From: Pseudoduganella rivuli
Lineage (GTDB): Bacteria; Pseudomonadota; Gammaproteobacteria; Burkholderiales; Burkholderiaceae_D
Assembly (NCBI RefSeq): GCF_009674485.1
Contig: NZ_WKJJ01000022.1
Span: 62,001 to 126,000 of the forward strand
DNA length: 64,000 nucleotides
Direction of reading: 5' to 3'
The notes under the pieces were generated by a model. The model was given only the letters and a program-made list of their open reading frames with translations. It did no database searches and had not been told where the DNA came from. Positions 1-8,136 of the stretch are shown here, one piece after another. Position 1 is the first letter of the stretch. The number at the start of each line of letters is the position of its first letter. The position numbers and the translations under genes were made by a program.

Positions 1-248
1 GTCAGCACAATGGCCTGGTCGGCAATCTGGCCCGGCGACGAAGCGACGGGGACACCTGCCTGAGGCTGGCAGCGCGGGTCGGAAGCGCATTTTTGAAGCA
101 AGTCCAGCGAATAGATATTGAAGTTGTTGAACAGTTGCCCCTCGTAGGCGTTCGGGGTTGGCAGGGTCAACACAGTGGCATTGGCTGCGCAGCCGAGCAG
201 CAACAGGCAGAGCGCGGTGATCTTTCGTACGATGGCGGAAGTGATCAT
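1..248 (-). CDS. Secreted hypothetical protein, N-terminal part (paralogue of the gene at 513-1454)
   Basis: Partial gene: the ATG is at 248 and the frame runs off the left edge. The start follows GGGGATG, a usable ribosome site. The first 23 residues form a signal peptide (AIVRK, then CLLLL, ending near ANA). The visible part resembles the next gene: both have AIVRK, an ALCLLL core, then LTLP and QL at matching places, and their upstream DNA is also alike. No domain was recognised. The protein is probably exported; its function is unknown. Confidence 0.6.
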   Translation of the reverse strand, partial: MITSAIVRKITALCLLLLGCAANATVLTLPTPNAYEGQLFNNFNIYSLDLLQKCASDPRCQPQAGVPVASSPGQIADQAIVL

Positions 249-286
249 GGTGACATCCCCTTATAAATGTTTGATCACCGTTAGCT

Positions 287-404
287 CTAGCATAATGTGT
301 ACCTACGGTTAAGCTAGTTACATAATCAATGAGTTACTGTCGGGTTTGGTTTTTTAACAAGAAGTCACTGTAAAGAAAACCGACATATTGCATACAGGTT
401 ATTG
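287..404 (-). promoter_or_regulatory. Upstream region conserved with 1502-1625
   Basis: This AT-rich stretch upstream of the partial gene matches the stretch upstream of its paralogue in several blocks: CTAGCATAAT at both near ends, an AATCAATG block, and a 17-base block (369-385 here, 1584-1600 there) differing at two adjacent positions around CGGTTTT. It probably holds the promoter and a shared regulator site. The -10 and -35 boxes were not assigned. Confidence 0.4.
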
Positions 405-463
405 TTGGTGCATTGCGGAAATGCTGGCGGGGAGGGAGCGGCGAGGCGGGGCGGGAAGTGCAG

Positions 464-501
464 GCAGGTCTGCCGGTCCCGGGCGGACTCGGCAGACCTG
501 C
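464..501 (-). terminator. Hairpin downstream of the 513-1454 gene
   Basis: A perfect 12-bp inverted repeat (GCAGGTCTGCCG at 464-475, complement at 490-501) with a 14-base loop lies 12 bp past the stop codon. There is no T-run on the transcribed side, so it is either a weak or factor-assisted terminator or an mRNA 3'-end stabiliser. Confidence 0.45.
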
Positions 502-512
502 GGCGGCGGTGT

Positions 513-1454
513 TCAGGCGCGGCGGGATTTGCCGACCGCGTCGGCGACGATCGTGGCGATCAGCCCCAGGGCCAGCACCGCCAGGGAGACGGGATGCTTC
601 ATCCATCGCACCAACTTTTGCAGCGGACCGGGTTCTGACAGGCTGGCCGGGTCGACGTCGCAATCGTCGCAGCGCCGGTATTGCCTGAGCGTGGGGTCAT
701 TTCGTGTGTAACGCAAATCGGCCGTTTGCAGGGCGTGGGAAGAGGCGATGCCTCTCCCTGGGAAGCTCACCGATTGCGCGTAGGCGGCATATTCCGCCTC
801 CGCCATGCTGGCGCCGCGCTTGGTGCTGACATAAATACTGCCGGTCGGGCAATCGCTCCTGGCGGACGCACCGGTGATGTTGAAGCTGCCGTCGCGGCCC
901 ACGCACAGGCTCCCCAGGTCGGGAACAGCGCTGCCGGCGGCGTTTCCGGCATTGGCGCCGGCCTTGCCCGCATCCCGGGCGTTGCCCTGGCTGATGTCAT
1001 CCGTGGCAACCAGCGTACGCATGTTCGTGTAGGCCTGCAGCAGTCTGAGCTTCACTTTCCACTCAAGTTCCTCGTCGCTGCCGTCGTCGTCAATGGCATC
1101 ATTGGCAAAGATCGGCTCGTCCGGGTAAGTCATGAATTGTTGGCCTGTCCGGGAGCGGAACATGTCGATACCGCCGGCGGCAATGGACGACGTGAAGTAG
1201 TTCCGGCCATTGACCGGGGGCGGCGCCATGCCCTCGCCAGTCGAAGACGCCAGCGGCAGGCTGGACAGGAGCTGGCAATCGGCGGCGGACCCGCAGGCGG
1301 ACAGCAAGGCCGGTGCACCGGGATCGAGGTGCTTGTACAACTGGCGTTCGTCGGCACCTGGCGCCGGTAACGTCAGGATGGTGGTGCTGGCGGCATTGCT
1401 GGCCAGGAGCAGGCATAGTGCGGCGGCCTTTCGCACAATCGCTGGCAGTGTCAT
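513..1454 (-). CDS. Secreted hypothetical protein with C-terminal membrane anchor
   Basis: The product is 313 aa. The start at 1454 was preferred over one 18 codons upstream because AAGGATG precedes it and a signal peptide follows at once (ALCLLL core, cleavage near NAAST). The middle has an acidic patch (DAIDDDGSDEELE), an Ala/Gly-rich stretch and a CDDCD cysteine pair. The end is a hydrophobic segment of about 20 residues closed by the basic tail GKSRRA, like a C-terminal anchor or sorting tail but without a PEP motif. It looks like a tandem duplicate of the gene at 1-248. Function unknown. Confidence 0.6.
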   Translation of the reverse strand: MTLPAIVRKAAALCLLLASNAASTTILTLPAPGADERQLYKHLDPGAPALLSACGSAADCQLLSSLPLASSTGEGMAPPPVNGRNYFTSSIAAGGIDMFRSRTGQQFMTYPDEPIFANDAIDDDGSDEELEWKVKLRLLQAYTNMRTLVATDDISQGNARDAGKAGANAGNAAGSAVPDLGSLCVGRDGSFNITGASARSDCPTGSIYVSTKRGASMAEAEYAAYAQSVSFPGRGIASSHALQTADLRYTRNDPTLRQYRRCDDCDVDPASLSEPGPLQKLVRWMKHPVSLAVLALGLIATIVADAVGKSRRA

Positions 1455-1501
1455 GGCGACATCCTTCTGGAAAGGCGTACACGGACTGGATGTCTGTTTC
1501 C

Positions 1502-1625
1502 CTAGCATAATACATGCCTATAGGAAAAATCGTCGCAGAATCAATGTGTTGCTGTCCGGACTTGAATTTTATTCATGGGTAATTGTAAGAAAAACCGACA
1601 GTGTACTTATAGTCTGTAACTATTG
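1502..1625 (-). promoter_or_regulatory. Upstream region of the 513-1454 gene, duplicated at 287-404
   Basis: This region shares CTAGCATAAT, AATCAATG, a TTGCTGTC-like block and the 17-base block at 1584-1600 with the region upstream of the neighbouring paralogue. Conservation outside the reading frame suggests that the duplication included the promoter and that both copies share a control. Confidence 0.4.
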
Positions 1626-1685
1626 CCTCAAGGGAATCGTGCAGCACTCTGCTAAAATCGGCCCTTTTGCCTATCCTTCCGCGCC

Positions 1686-2444
1686 ATGCCGATTCCCTCC
1701 CACCTCCTTGAGGCGCTTGACCGCGCCGATGCCACCTGGCGTCCCGTGCTGTTGGCAGGCTTGCACGCCATGCAGGCCGCCACGCCGGATTACTTCGATA
1801 CCCTGGTTGACTTCCTGCCGACCGACCAGCGCCTGTTTGCCGCGTTTGCCCAACCGATGGACCGGGTACGCTATGTGCTGGTCGGCGAAGGCCCGTATCC
1901 CCGCGCGGAAAGCGCCACCGGCGTGTGCTTCATGGATGGCACCGTCAAAGGCCTGTGGTCGGACGAGGAGGGCGGCGGCCTGTCGAAAGCCGTCAATAAG
2001 GCCACGTCGCTGCGCAATTTCATGAAGATGCTGCTGGTCGCCGAGGGGCGCCTGGCGCCGGACGATACCGGCACGCTGGCGCTGTCCCGCATTGCGGCGG
2101 CGTCGCGCGGTGTACCCGGTATCGTGCAGACGCTGGGCGAGATCCAGCAAAAGTTCTTCGATGCGGGTTTCCTGCTGTTGAACGCCACGCTGGTGTTCCG
2201 GGAAACCGTCGCGCCGGTGAAAGACGCGAAAGCGTGGATGCCGTTCCTGCAAACGGTATTGGCCGCGCTGCAAGCGCGGCAGCCAACGTTGGTTCTGTGG
2301 GGAAAGATCGCCGAACAACTCAACAAATTGCCGGAAGCGCAGGCGTTACCGCAAATTGCCGCGGAACACCCTTATAACTTGACCTTTATTACCAATAGCA
2401 ATATGCACGCGCTGTTTGAGCCGATGCAGTTGTTACGCTGCTGA
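1686..2444 (+). CDS. Uracil-DNA glycosylase-like protein, catalytic Asp replaced
   Basis: The product is 252 aa and follows the order of family-1 uracil-DNA glycosylases: a water-activating loop (GEGPYP, residues 67-72, where the family has GQDPYH), a LLLNAT strand (163-168), LVLWG (202-206) and a HPYN loop (228-231, where the family has HPSP). The Asp of the first loop is Gly69 and its His is Pro72, so ordinary base excision would be impaired. The His of the last loop is kept. It may be a degenerate or repurposed DNA-binding relative. It is a single gene, ahead of and apparently separate from the isc operon. Confidence 0.7.
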   Translation: MPIPSHLLEALDRADATWRPVLLAGLHAMQAATPDYFDTLVDFLPTDQRLFAAFAQPMDRVRYVLVGEGPYPRAESATGVCFMDGTVKGLWSDEEGGGLSKAVNKATSLRNFMKMLLVAEGRLAPDDTGTLALSRIAAASRGVPGIVQTLGEIQQKFFDAGFLLLNATLVFRETVAPVKDAKAWMPFLQTVLAALQARQPTLVLWGKIAEQLNKLPEAQALPQIAAEHPYNLTFITNSNMHALFEPMQLLRC

Positions 2445-2487
2445 AAAGACAGCGCACAACCTCCACCGGCGGCGCCAGGGGCGTCGC

Positions 2488-2516
2488 CTGACAAGAATAG
2501 TCAAATAAGGTATACT
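2488..2516 (+). promoter_or_regulatory. isc operon promoter
   Basis: A -35 CTGACA (2488-2493) and -10 TATACT (2511-2516) are separated by exactly 17 bp, about 90 bp before iscR. The -10 box overlaps a candidate IscR site, as expected for an autorepressed isc promoter. Confidence 0.7.
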
Positions 2517-2537
2517 TGACTAAATCGTTCAACTAAT
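2511..2537 (+). promoter_or_regulatory. Candidate type 1 IscR binding site
   Basis: From 2512 the sequence ATACTTGACTAAAT resembles the left half of type 1 IscR boxes (ATASYYGACTR); a degraded right half TTCAACTAAT follows. Its overlap with the -10 element fits repression by [2Fe-2S]-IscR. The match was read by eye. Confidence 0.55.
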
Positions 2538-2601
2538 CCGACTTTGAGGAAGGTTGAATGATGTTGAAACTGCGCTGTATTTTAACCCAACCGAGGTTGT
2601 G

Positions 2602-3075
2602 ATGCGTCTGACCACCAAAGGCCGTTTTGCAGTGACTGCGATGATCGATCTGGCTTTGCGCCAAGGCAAAGGCCCGGTCACGTTGTCTGGCATTTCGCAA
2701 CGCCAGGCGATTTCGCTGTCTTACCTGGAACAATTATTCGGCAAGCTGCGCCGCCACGAAATCGTTGAATCGATCCGTGGTCCCGGCGGTGGCTACAGCC
2801 TGGCCCGCCGTGCCGACAAGGTCACGGTGGCCGACATCATCATTGCAGTCGATGAACCGCTGGACGCCACCCAGTGCGGCGGCAAGGAAAATTGCCATGG
2901 CGCCGATGCCGCCACGGGCGCCCGCTGCATGACCCACGAGCTGTGGGCCACCTTGAATGAAAAAATGGTCGATTACCTGGACTCCGTTTCCCTGCAGGAC
3001 CTGGTCGATCAGCAAAAACAGAAGCATGCCGAGCAAAACGTCGTTGTCATGCATCGCAACGCCGCTTTAGGCTAA
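2602..3075 (+). CDS. iscR: Iron-sulfur cluster regulator IscR
   Basis: An Rrf2-family repressor of 157 aa. The start MRLTTKGRFAVTAM matches known IscR starts; an in-frame TTG 48 bp upstream was rejected. The winged helix-turn-helix covers about residues 1-80 (SYLEQLFGKLR, GPGGGYSLAR). The cluster ligands are Cys92, Cys98, Cys109 and His112. The spacing between the second and third Cys is five residues longer than in the E. coli protein. It is the first gene of the isc operon and probably represses its own promoter when holding a [2Fe-2S] cluster. Confidence 0.95.
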   Translation: MRLTTKGRFAVTAMIDLALRQGKGPVTLSGISQRQAISLSYLEQLFGKLRRHEIVESIRGPGGGYSLARRADKVTVADIIIAVDEPLDATQCGGKENCHGADAATGARCMTHELWATLNEKMVDYLDSVSLQDLVDQQKQKHAEQNVVVMHRNAALG

Positions 3076-3101
3076 ACCAGTTGCAAATATTGGAGTAATA
3101 G

Positions 3102-4367
3102 ATGAACGCCCCTGAAAAAACTGTCGCCCAGGTCGCTCCCGTGGAATTCCACACCGCCCCGCACTTCCCGATCTACATGGACTATTCGGCCACCACGCCG
3201 ATCGACCCGCGTGTGGCCGACCAGATGATCCCGTACCTGCGCGAACAGTTCGGCAATCCCGCTTCCCGCAGCCACATGTATGGCTGGACCGCCGAAAAAG
3301 CAGTGGAAGAGGCGCGTGGCCACGTGGCGGCGCTGGTCAATGCCGACCCGCGTGAAATCATCTGGACTTCCGGCGCGACCGAATCGAACAACCTGGCGCT
3401 GAAGGGCGCGGCGAATTTCTACAAGACCAAGGGCAAGCACATCATCACCGTGAAGACCGAGCACAAATCCGTGCTGGACACGGTGCGTGAACTGGAGCGC
3501 CAGGGTTTTGAAGCGACGTACCTGGAACCGCAGGACAACGGCCTGATCACGATCGAACAGCTGACCGCGGCGATCCGCCCGGACACCATCGTGATTTCCG
3601 TCATGCTGGTGAATAACGAAATCGGCGTGATCCAGCCGATCGCGGAAATCGGCGAACTGTGCCGCTCGAAAGGCATCATCTTCCACTGCGACGCGGCGCA
3701 AGCGACGGGCAAGGTCGTGATCGACCTGCAGAAAACCAAGGTCGACCTGATGACTTTCACGGCGCACAAGACCTACGGCCCGAAAGGCGTGGGCGCGCTG
3801 TACGTCTGCCGCAAACCGCGCGTGCGCATTGAAGCGCAAATGCACGGCGGCGGCCACGAGCGCGGCCTGCGTTCCGGCACCCTGCCGACCCACCAGATCG
3901 TCGGCATGGGCGAAGCGTTCCGCCTGGCCAAGGTCGAGATGGACAGCGAGATCGGCCGCATCAAGGCGCTGCGCGACCGCCTGGCCAAGGGCTTGCAGGA
4001 AATCGAAGAGGTCTACATCAACGGCGACATGGATGCGCGCGTACCGCACAACCTGAACGTGTCGTTCAACTACGTGGAAGGCGAATCGCTGATCATGGCC
4101 GTGAAAGACCTGGCCGTGTCGTCCGGTTCCGCCTGCACGTCGGCCTCGCTGGAACCGTCGTACGTGCTGCGCGCACTGGGCCGCAGCGACGAACTGGCGC
4201 ACAGCTCGATCCGCTTCACCATCGGCCGTTTCACGACCGAAAAAGACATCGACTTCGCCGTGGACTTGATGAAGTCCAAGGTGGGCAAGCTGCGCGAACT
4301 GTCGCCGCTGTGGGAAATGTACAAGGATGGCGTTGACATCAGTTCCATCCAGTGGGCCGCTCACTAA
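3102..4367 (+). CDS. iscS: Cysteine desulfurase IscS
   Basis: A PLP enzyme of 421 aa that takes sulfur from L-cysteine and passes it as a persulfide to IscU. The PLP lysine is Lys223 in TAHKTYGPKG, and the mobile-loop Cys is Cys345 in SGSACTSASLEPSY. The ATSESNN-like PLP-phosphate segment (SGATESNN) is present. The N-terminus carries about 17 residues more than the E. coli enzyme. A GGAG lies 8 bp before the ATG. It is the second gene of the isc operon, 26 bp after iscR. Confidence 0.96.
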   Translation: MNAPEKTVAQVAPVEFHTAPHFPIYMDYSATTPIDPRVADQMIPYLREQFGNPASRSHMYGWTAEKAVEEARGHVAALVNADPREIIWTSGATESNNLALKGAANFYKTKGKHIITVKTEHKSVLDTVRELERQGFEATYLEPQDNGLITIEQLTAAIRPDTIVISVMLVNNEIGVIQPIAEIGELCRSKGIIFHCDAAQATGKVVIDLQKTKVDLMTFTAHKTYGPKGVGALYVCRKPRVRIEAQMHGGGHERGLRSGTLPTHQIVGMGEAFRLAKVEMDSEIGRIKALRDRLAKGLQEIEEVYINGDMDARVPHNLNVSFNYVEGESLIMAVKDLAVSSGSACTSASLEPSYVLRALGRSDELAHSSIRFTIGRFTTEKDIDFAVDLMKSKVGKLRELSPLWEMYKDGVDISSIQWAAH

Positions 4368-4408
4368 GCAGCCTGGCAACGATCATTTACAGATATTAGG
4401 AGCATCAA

Positions 4409-4792
4409 ATGGCTTACTCGGAAAAAGTATTGGACCACTATGAAAACCCGCGCAACGTCGGTTCCTTTGAAAAGGGCGACGAATCCGTTGGGACCGGCAT
4501 GGTGGGTGCGCCTGCTTGCGGCGACGTGATGAAGCTGCAAATCAAGGTGGGCGCGGACGGCTTGATCGAAGACGCGAAGTTCAAGACCTATGGTTGCGGT
4601 TCCGCGATCGCCTCGTCGTCGCTGGTGACGGAATGGGTGAAAGGCAAATCCCTGGACGAGGCACTGGCCATCAAGAACACGGCCATCGCGGAAGAACTGG
4701 CGCTGCCGCCAGTGAAGATTCACTGCTCGATCCTGGCTGAAGACGCGATCAAGGCGGCAGTCAACGATTACAAGGCCAAGCACTCGGCTTAA
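4409..4792 (+). CDS. iscU: Fe-S cluster scaffold protein IscU
   Basis: The scaffold of 127 aa on which IscS sulfur and iron are assembled. The three conserved cysteines are Cys37 (PACGD), Cys63 (YGCGSA) and Cys106 (HCSIL), with Asp39 next to the first. Length and spacing match the E. coli protein. The start is preceded by TAGGAG. A PPVK segment (residues 100-103), the equivalent of the LPPVK motif recognised by HscA, sits before Cys106. Confidence 0.97.
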   Translation: MAYSEKVLDHYENPRNVGSFEKGDESVGTGMVGAPACGDVMKLQIKVGADGLIEDAKFKTYGCGSAIASSSLVTEWVKGKSLDEALAIKNTAIAEELALPPVKIHCSILAEDAIKAAVNDYKAKHSA

Positions 4793-4805
4793 GCTGGAGG
4801 ACAGT

Positions 4806-5129
4806 ATGGCGATTACCCTGACCGAAAAAGCGGCCAAGCACATCAACCGGTATATCGAACGCCGTGGCAAAGGCCTCGGCCTGCGCTTTGGCGTGCGGAC
4901 CACTGGCTGCTCCGGTCTTGCCTACAAGCTGGAATACGTGGACGAAGCGGATGCCGAAGACAGCGTCTTCGAGTCGCACGGCGTGAAAGTGTTCGTCGAC
5001 CCGAAAAGCTTGCCGTACATCGATGGCACGGAACTCGATTTCGCGCGGGAAGGCTTGAACGAAGGCTTCAAGTTTAACAACCCGAACGAAAAAGATGCGT
5101 GCGGCTGCGGCGAAAGCTTCCGCATTTAA
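4806..5129 (+). CDS. iscA: A-type Fe-S carrier IscA
   Basis: A 107-aa A-type carrier that relays clusters or iron to targets. The conserved cysteines are Cys35 (TTGCSG) and the CGC pair Cys99/Cys101. It starts 13 bp after iscU with CTGGAGG just ahead. Length and motifs are typical. Confidence 0.96.
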   Translation: MAITLTEKAAKHINRYIERRGKGLGLRFGVRTTGCSGLAYKLEYVDEADAEDSVFESHGVKVFVDPKSLPYIDGTELDFAREGLNEGFKFNNPNEKDACGCGESFRI

Positions 5130-5140
5130 TCATTCAGACC

Positions 5141-5653
5141 GTGCAGAACCACTTCGAACTCTTCAACCTGCCACAGCAGTTTGCAATCGACATGGAGGCG
5201 CTCAACAGCGCCTTTCGTGATGTCCAGGGCCGGGTCCATCCAGACCGGTTTGTGAATGCCACGGACGCGGAAAAGCGCGTCGCCATGCAATGGGCGACCC
5301 GCGCCAACGAAGCGTACCAGACGCTGAAAAATCCCCAGTTGCGCGCACGTTACCTGTGCGAATTGAACGGCGTGGACTTGCAGACCGAGTCCAATACCGC
5401 CATGCCGCCGGCGTTCCTGATGCAGCAGATGGAATGGCGCGAGGCACTGGAAGACGCCCGTGCGCAAAAGGATATCGGCGAGCTCGAGCAGCTCGACGGC
5501 CAGTTGCGCGGCGCTCGCAAGGCGCAATTGAAAGACATTGAAAACCAGTTGAATGGCGGCGACTTCCACGCGGCCGCGCAGGGCGTGCGCGCCCTGATGT
5601 TCCTGGAAAAATTCGGCGAAGAAGTCCGCTTCGCCTTCGACGCGATCGAATAA
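5141..5653 (+). CDS. hscB: Co-chaperone HscB (J protein for Fe-S assembly)
   Basis: A DnaJ-like co-chaperone of 170 aa that delivers IscU to HscA. The J-domain HPD is at residues 33-35 (RVHPDRF), and the C-terminal part has the charged three-helix character of the IscU-binding domain. The GTG at 5141 was chosen because the protein then begins HFELFNLP like known HscB; an ATG at 5099 would overlap iscA and add 14 unrelated residues. No good ribosome site is visible, suggesting translational coupling to iscA. Confidence 0.9.
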   Translation: MQNHFELFNLPQQFAIDMEALNSAFRDVQGRVHPDRFVNATDAEKRVAMQWATRANEAYQTLKNPQLRARYLCELNGVDLQTESNTAMPPAFLMQQMEWREALEDARAQKDIGELEQLDGQLRGARKAQLKDIENQLNGGDFHAAAQGVRALMFLEKFGEEVRFAFDAIE

Positions 5654-5662
5654 GAAAAACCT

Positions 5663-7543
5663 ATGGCACTTCTGCAAATCTCTGAACCAGGCATGTCGAC
5701 GGCGCCGCACCAGCACCGGCTGGCGGTGGGTATCGACCTGGGCACCACCAATTCGCTGGTCGCCACCGTGCGCAACAGCATTCCCGAAGTGCTGAACGAT
5801 GAAGACGGCCATGCGCTGCTGCCGTCCGTAGTGCGCTACCTGCCGAACGGCCACGCCCATATCGGTTACAAGGCGCAGGCCGCGCAAACCACCGACCCGA
5901 AAAACACCATCGTCTCGGTCAAGCGCTTCATGGGCCGCGGCCTGAAAGACATCGCTTACGCGGAAAACCTGCCATACGATTTCGTCGATGCGCCTGGCAT
6001 GGTGCAATTGAAAACCGTGGCCGGCGTGAAGTCGCCGGTGGAAACCTCGGCGCAAATCCTGGCCACCTTGCGCCAGCGCGCCGAAGATGCGCTGGGCGAC
6101 GACCTGGTCGGCGCCGTGATCACGGTACCGGCGTACTTTGACGATGCGCAGCGCCAGGCCACCAAGGATGCCGCGCAACTGGCGGGCCTGAACGTGCTGC
6201 GATTGCTGTCGGAACCGACGGCGGCCGCGATTGCCTACGGCCTGGACAACGCGTCGGAAGGCTTGTTCGCCGTGTACGACTTGGGCGGCGGCACGTTCGA
6301 CATCTCCGTGCTGAAACTGTCGAAGGGCGTGTTCGAAGTGCTGGCCACGGGCGGCGATTCCGCGCTGGGCGGCGACGACTTCGACCACCGCCTGTTCTGC
6401 TGGATCCACGAACAGGAAAAGCTGGCGCCGCTGTCCGATGAAGACACGGCGGTGCTGATGGTGAAGGCGCGCGAAGCCAAGGAACTGCTGTCGACCAAGT
6501 CCGAAGTCACGGTGGACGCGATCCTCGGTTCCGGCGAAGAAGTGCATTTGAAAGTCACGGCGGAGAAATTCGCGGAAATCACGAAGCACCTGGTCGCCAA
6601 GACCATGAACGCCGTCAAGAAAGCGCTGCGCGACGCCAATGTCGACGCGGACGACATCGACGGCGTGGTGATGGTGGGCGGCGCCACGCGCATGCCGCAC
6701 GTGCAGCGCGCCGTGGGCGACCATTTCCACACGATCCCGCACGCGAACATCGATCCGGACAAGGTCGTGGCGCTGGGGGCCGCGATCCAGGCCAACCTGC
6801 TGGCCGGTAACCGCGCGCCGGGCGACGACTGGCTGTTGCTGGACGTGACGCCGCTGTCGCTGGGTATCGAGACCATGGGCGGGCTGGTGGAAAAAATCAT
6901 TCCCCGCAACTCGACGATTCCATGCGCCCGCGCGCAGGAATTCACCACCTTCAAGGATGGCCAGACCGCGCTGGCCGTGCACGTGCTGCAGGGCGAGCGT
7001 GAACTGGTGGGCGACTGCCGCTCGCTGGCGCGCTTTGAATTGCGCGGCATTCCGCCGATGGCGGCCGGCGCGGCCCGTATCCGCATCACCTACCAGGTCG
7101 ATGCGGACGGCTTGCTGTCCGTGTCGGCGCGCGAACTGCGCTCCGGCGTGGAAGCGTCGATCACCGTCAAGCCGTCGTACGGCCTGGGCGATGACGACGT
7201 GGCGCGCATGCTGCAGGATTCTTACCAGTCCGCCGGCGCCGACATGAAAGCCCGCGCGCTGCGCGAAGAACAGGTGGAAGCGGAACGCATCCTGCTGGCC
7301 ACGCAAGCGGCGCTCGATGAAGACGCGGCGTTGCTGTCGGATGCCGAACGGGCCGACGTCGTCGCGCTGATGGACCGCACCCGCGCCACGCTTGCGCAGT
7401 CCGTCGACGGCGCGGTGGACCACACGGCCGTCAAGCTGGCCGTGGAAGAACTGGCGCGCGGCACGGAAGAATTCGCGTCGCGCCGCATGGACCGCTCGGT
7501 GCGCAGCGCACTGGCCGGTAAATCGCTCGACCAGGTCTCGTAA
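5663..7543 (+). CDS. hscA: Hsp70-type chaperone HscA
   Basis: A specialised Hsp70 of 626 aa that releases clusters from IscU. The nucleotide-binding domain shows GIDLGTTNSL (about residue 23), YDLGGGTFD and GGATRMPHVQ; the substrate-binding domain begins after LDVTPLSLGIE. The length matches HscA (about 620) and is shorter than DnaK. It lies 9 bp after hscB. Confidence 0.95.
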   Translation: MALLQISEPGMSTAPHQHRLAVGIDLGTTNSLVATVRNSIPEVLNDEDGHALLPSVVRYLPNGHAHIGYKAQAAQTTDPKNTIVSVKRFMGRGLKDIAYAENLPYDFVDAPGMVQLKTVAGVKSPVETSAQILATLRQRAEDALGDDLVGAVITVPAYFDDAQRQATKDAAQLAGLNVLRLLSEPTAAAIAYGLDNASEGLFAVYDLGGGTFDISVLKLSKGVFEVLATGGDSALGGDDFDHRLFCWIHEQEKLAPLSDEDTAVLMVKAREAKELLSTKSEVTVDAILGSGEEVHLKVTAEKFAEITKHLVAKTMNAVKKALRDANVDADDIDGVVMVGGATRMPHVQRAVGDHFHTIPHANIDPDKVVALGAAIQANLLAGNRAPGDDWLLLDVTPLSLGIETMGGLVEKIIPRNSTIPCARAQEFTTFKDGQTALAVHVLQGERELVGDCRSLARFELRGIPPMAAGAARIRITYQVDADGLLSVSARELRSGVEASITVKPSYGLGDDDVARMLQDSYQSAGADMKARALREEQVEAERILLATQAALDEDAALLSDAERADVVALMDRTRATLAQSVDGAVDHTAVKLAVEELARGTEEFASRRMDRSVRSALAGKSLDQVS

Positions 7544-7552
7544 AGAACTGCC

Positions 7553-7572
7553 ATCCCCGCACAGGCGGGGAT
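7553..7572 (+). repeat. Small palindrome between hscA and fdx
   Basis: ATCCCCGC and its complement flank a 4-base loop in the 57-bp gap between hscA and fdx. There is no T-run, so this is probably not a terminator. The CCCCGC-N4-GCGGGG type resembles extragenic palindromes that recur in related genomes. It may stabilise the upstream mRNA and alter the ratio of HscA to ferredoxin. Confidence 0.5.
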
Positions 7573-7600
7573 TTACATTGAATCCCAAAGAGGTCAAGAA

Positions 7601-7942
7601 GTGCCCCAAATCGTATTCCTCCCCCACGCCAAACTGTGCCCGGACGGCGCCGTCGTTGAAGCGCCAGCCGGCAAGACGCTGTGCGACGTGATGCTGGACA
7701 ATGACATCCACATCGAACACGCCTGCGAAAAATCGTGCGCCTGCACCACCTGCCACGTGCTGGTGCGCGAAGGTTTTAATTCGCTCAACGAAGCGACGGA
7801 AACGGAAGAAGACTTGCTGGACAAGGCCTGGGGCCTGGAAGCCGTGTCGCGCCTGTCGTGCCAGGCCGTGGTGGCCGACGAAGACCTCGTGATCGAGATC
7901 CCGAAATACACGATCAACCACGCCAGCGAAGGGGGCCACTGA
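7601..7942 (+). CDS. fdx: [2Fe-2S] ferredoxin of the isc system
   Basis: A 113-aa adrenodoxin-type ferredoxin supplying electrons for cluster assembly. The ligands are Cys42, Cys48 and Cys51 (C-x5-C-x2-C) and Cys87 (LSCQ). The start codon is GTG, giving MPQIVFLP, the usual Fdx N-terminus; GAGGTCAAGAA upstream serves as ribosome site. Confidence 0.95.
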   Translation: MPQIVFLPHAKLCPDGAVVEAPAGKTLCDVMLDNDIHIEHACEKSCACTTCHVLVREGFNSLNEATETEEDLLDKAWGLEAVSRLSCQAVVADEDLVIEIPKYTINHASEGGH

Positions 7943-8136
7943 TGAAATGGACCGACGTGACGGCGATTGCCGAAGCGCTGTATGACAAATACCCGGACGT
8001 CGACCCGCTGACGATCCGCTTCGTCGACTTGCACAACTGGGTGGTGGACCTGGACGGTTTCGACGACGACCATACGCGCGGCGGCGAGCGCGTGCTGGAA
8101 GCGATTCAACAGGCGTGGATCGATGAAGCGCAATAA
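7942..8136 (+). CDS. iscX: IscX (small Fe-S assembly protein)
   Basis: A 64-aa acidic protein starting MKWTDVTAIAEAL, with the family features DPLTIRFVDL and LDGFDDD. In E. coli it binds IscS and modulates sulfur transfer. Its ATG overlaps the fdx stop (ATGA), so the two are translationally coupled. Confidence 0.93.
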   Translation: MKWTDVTAIAEALYDKYPDVDPLTIRFVDLHNWVVDLDGFDDDHTRGGERVLEAIQQAWIDEAQ

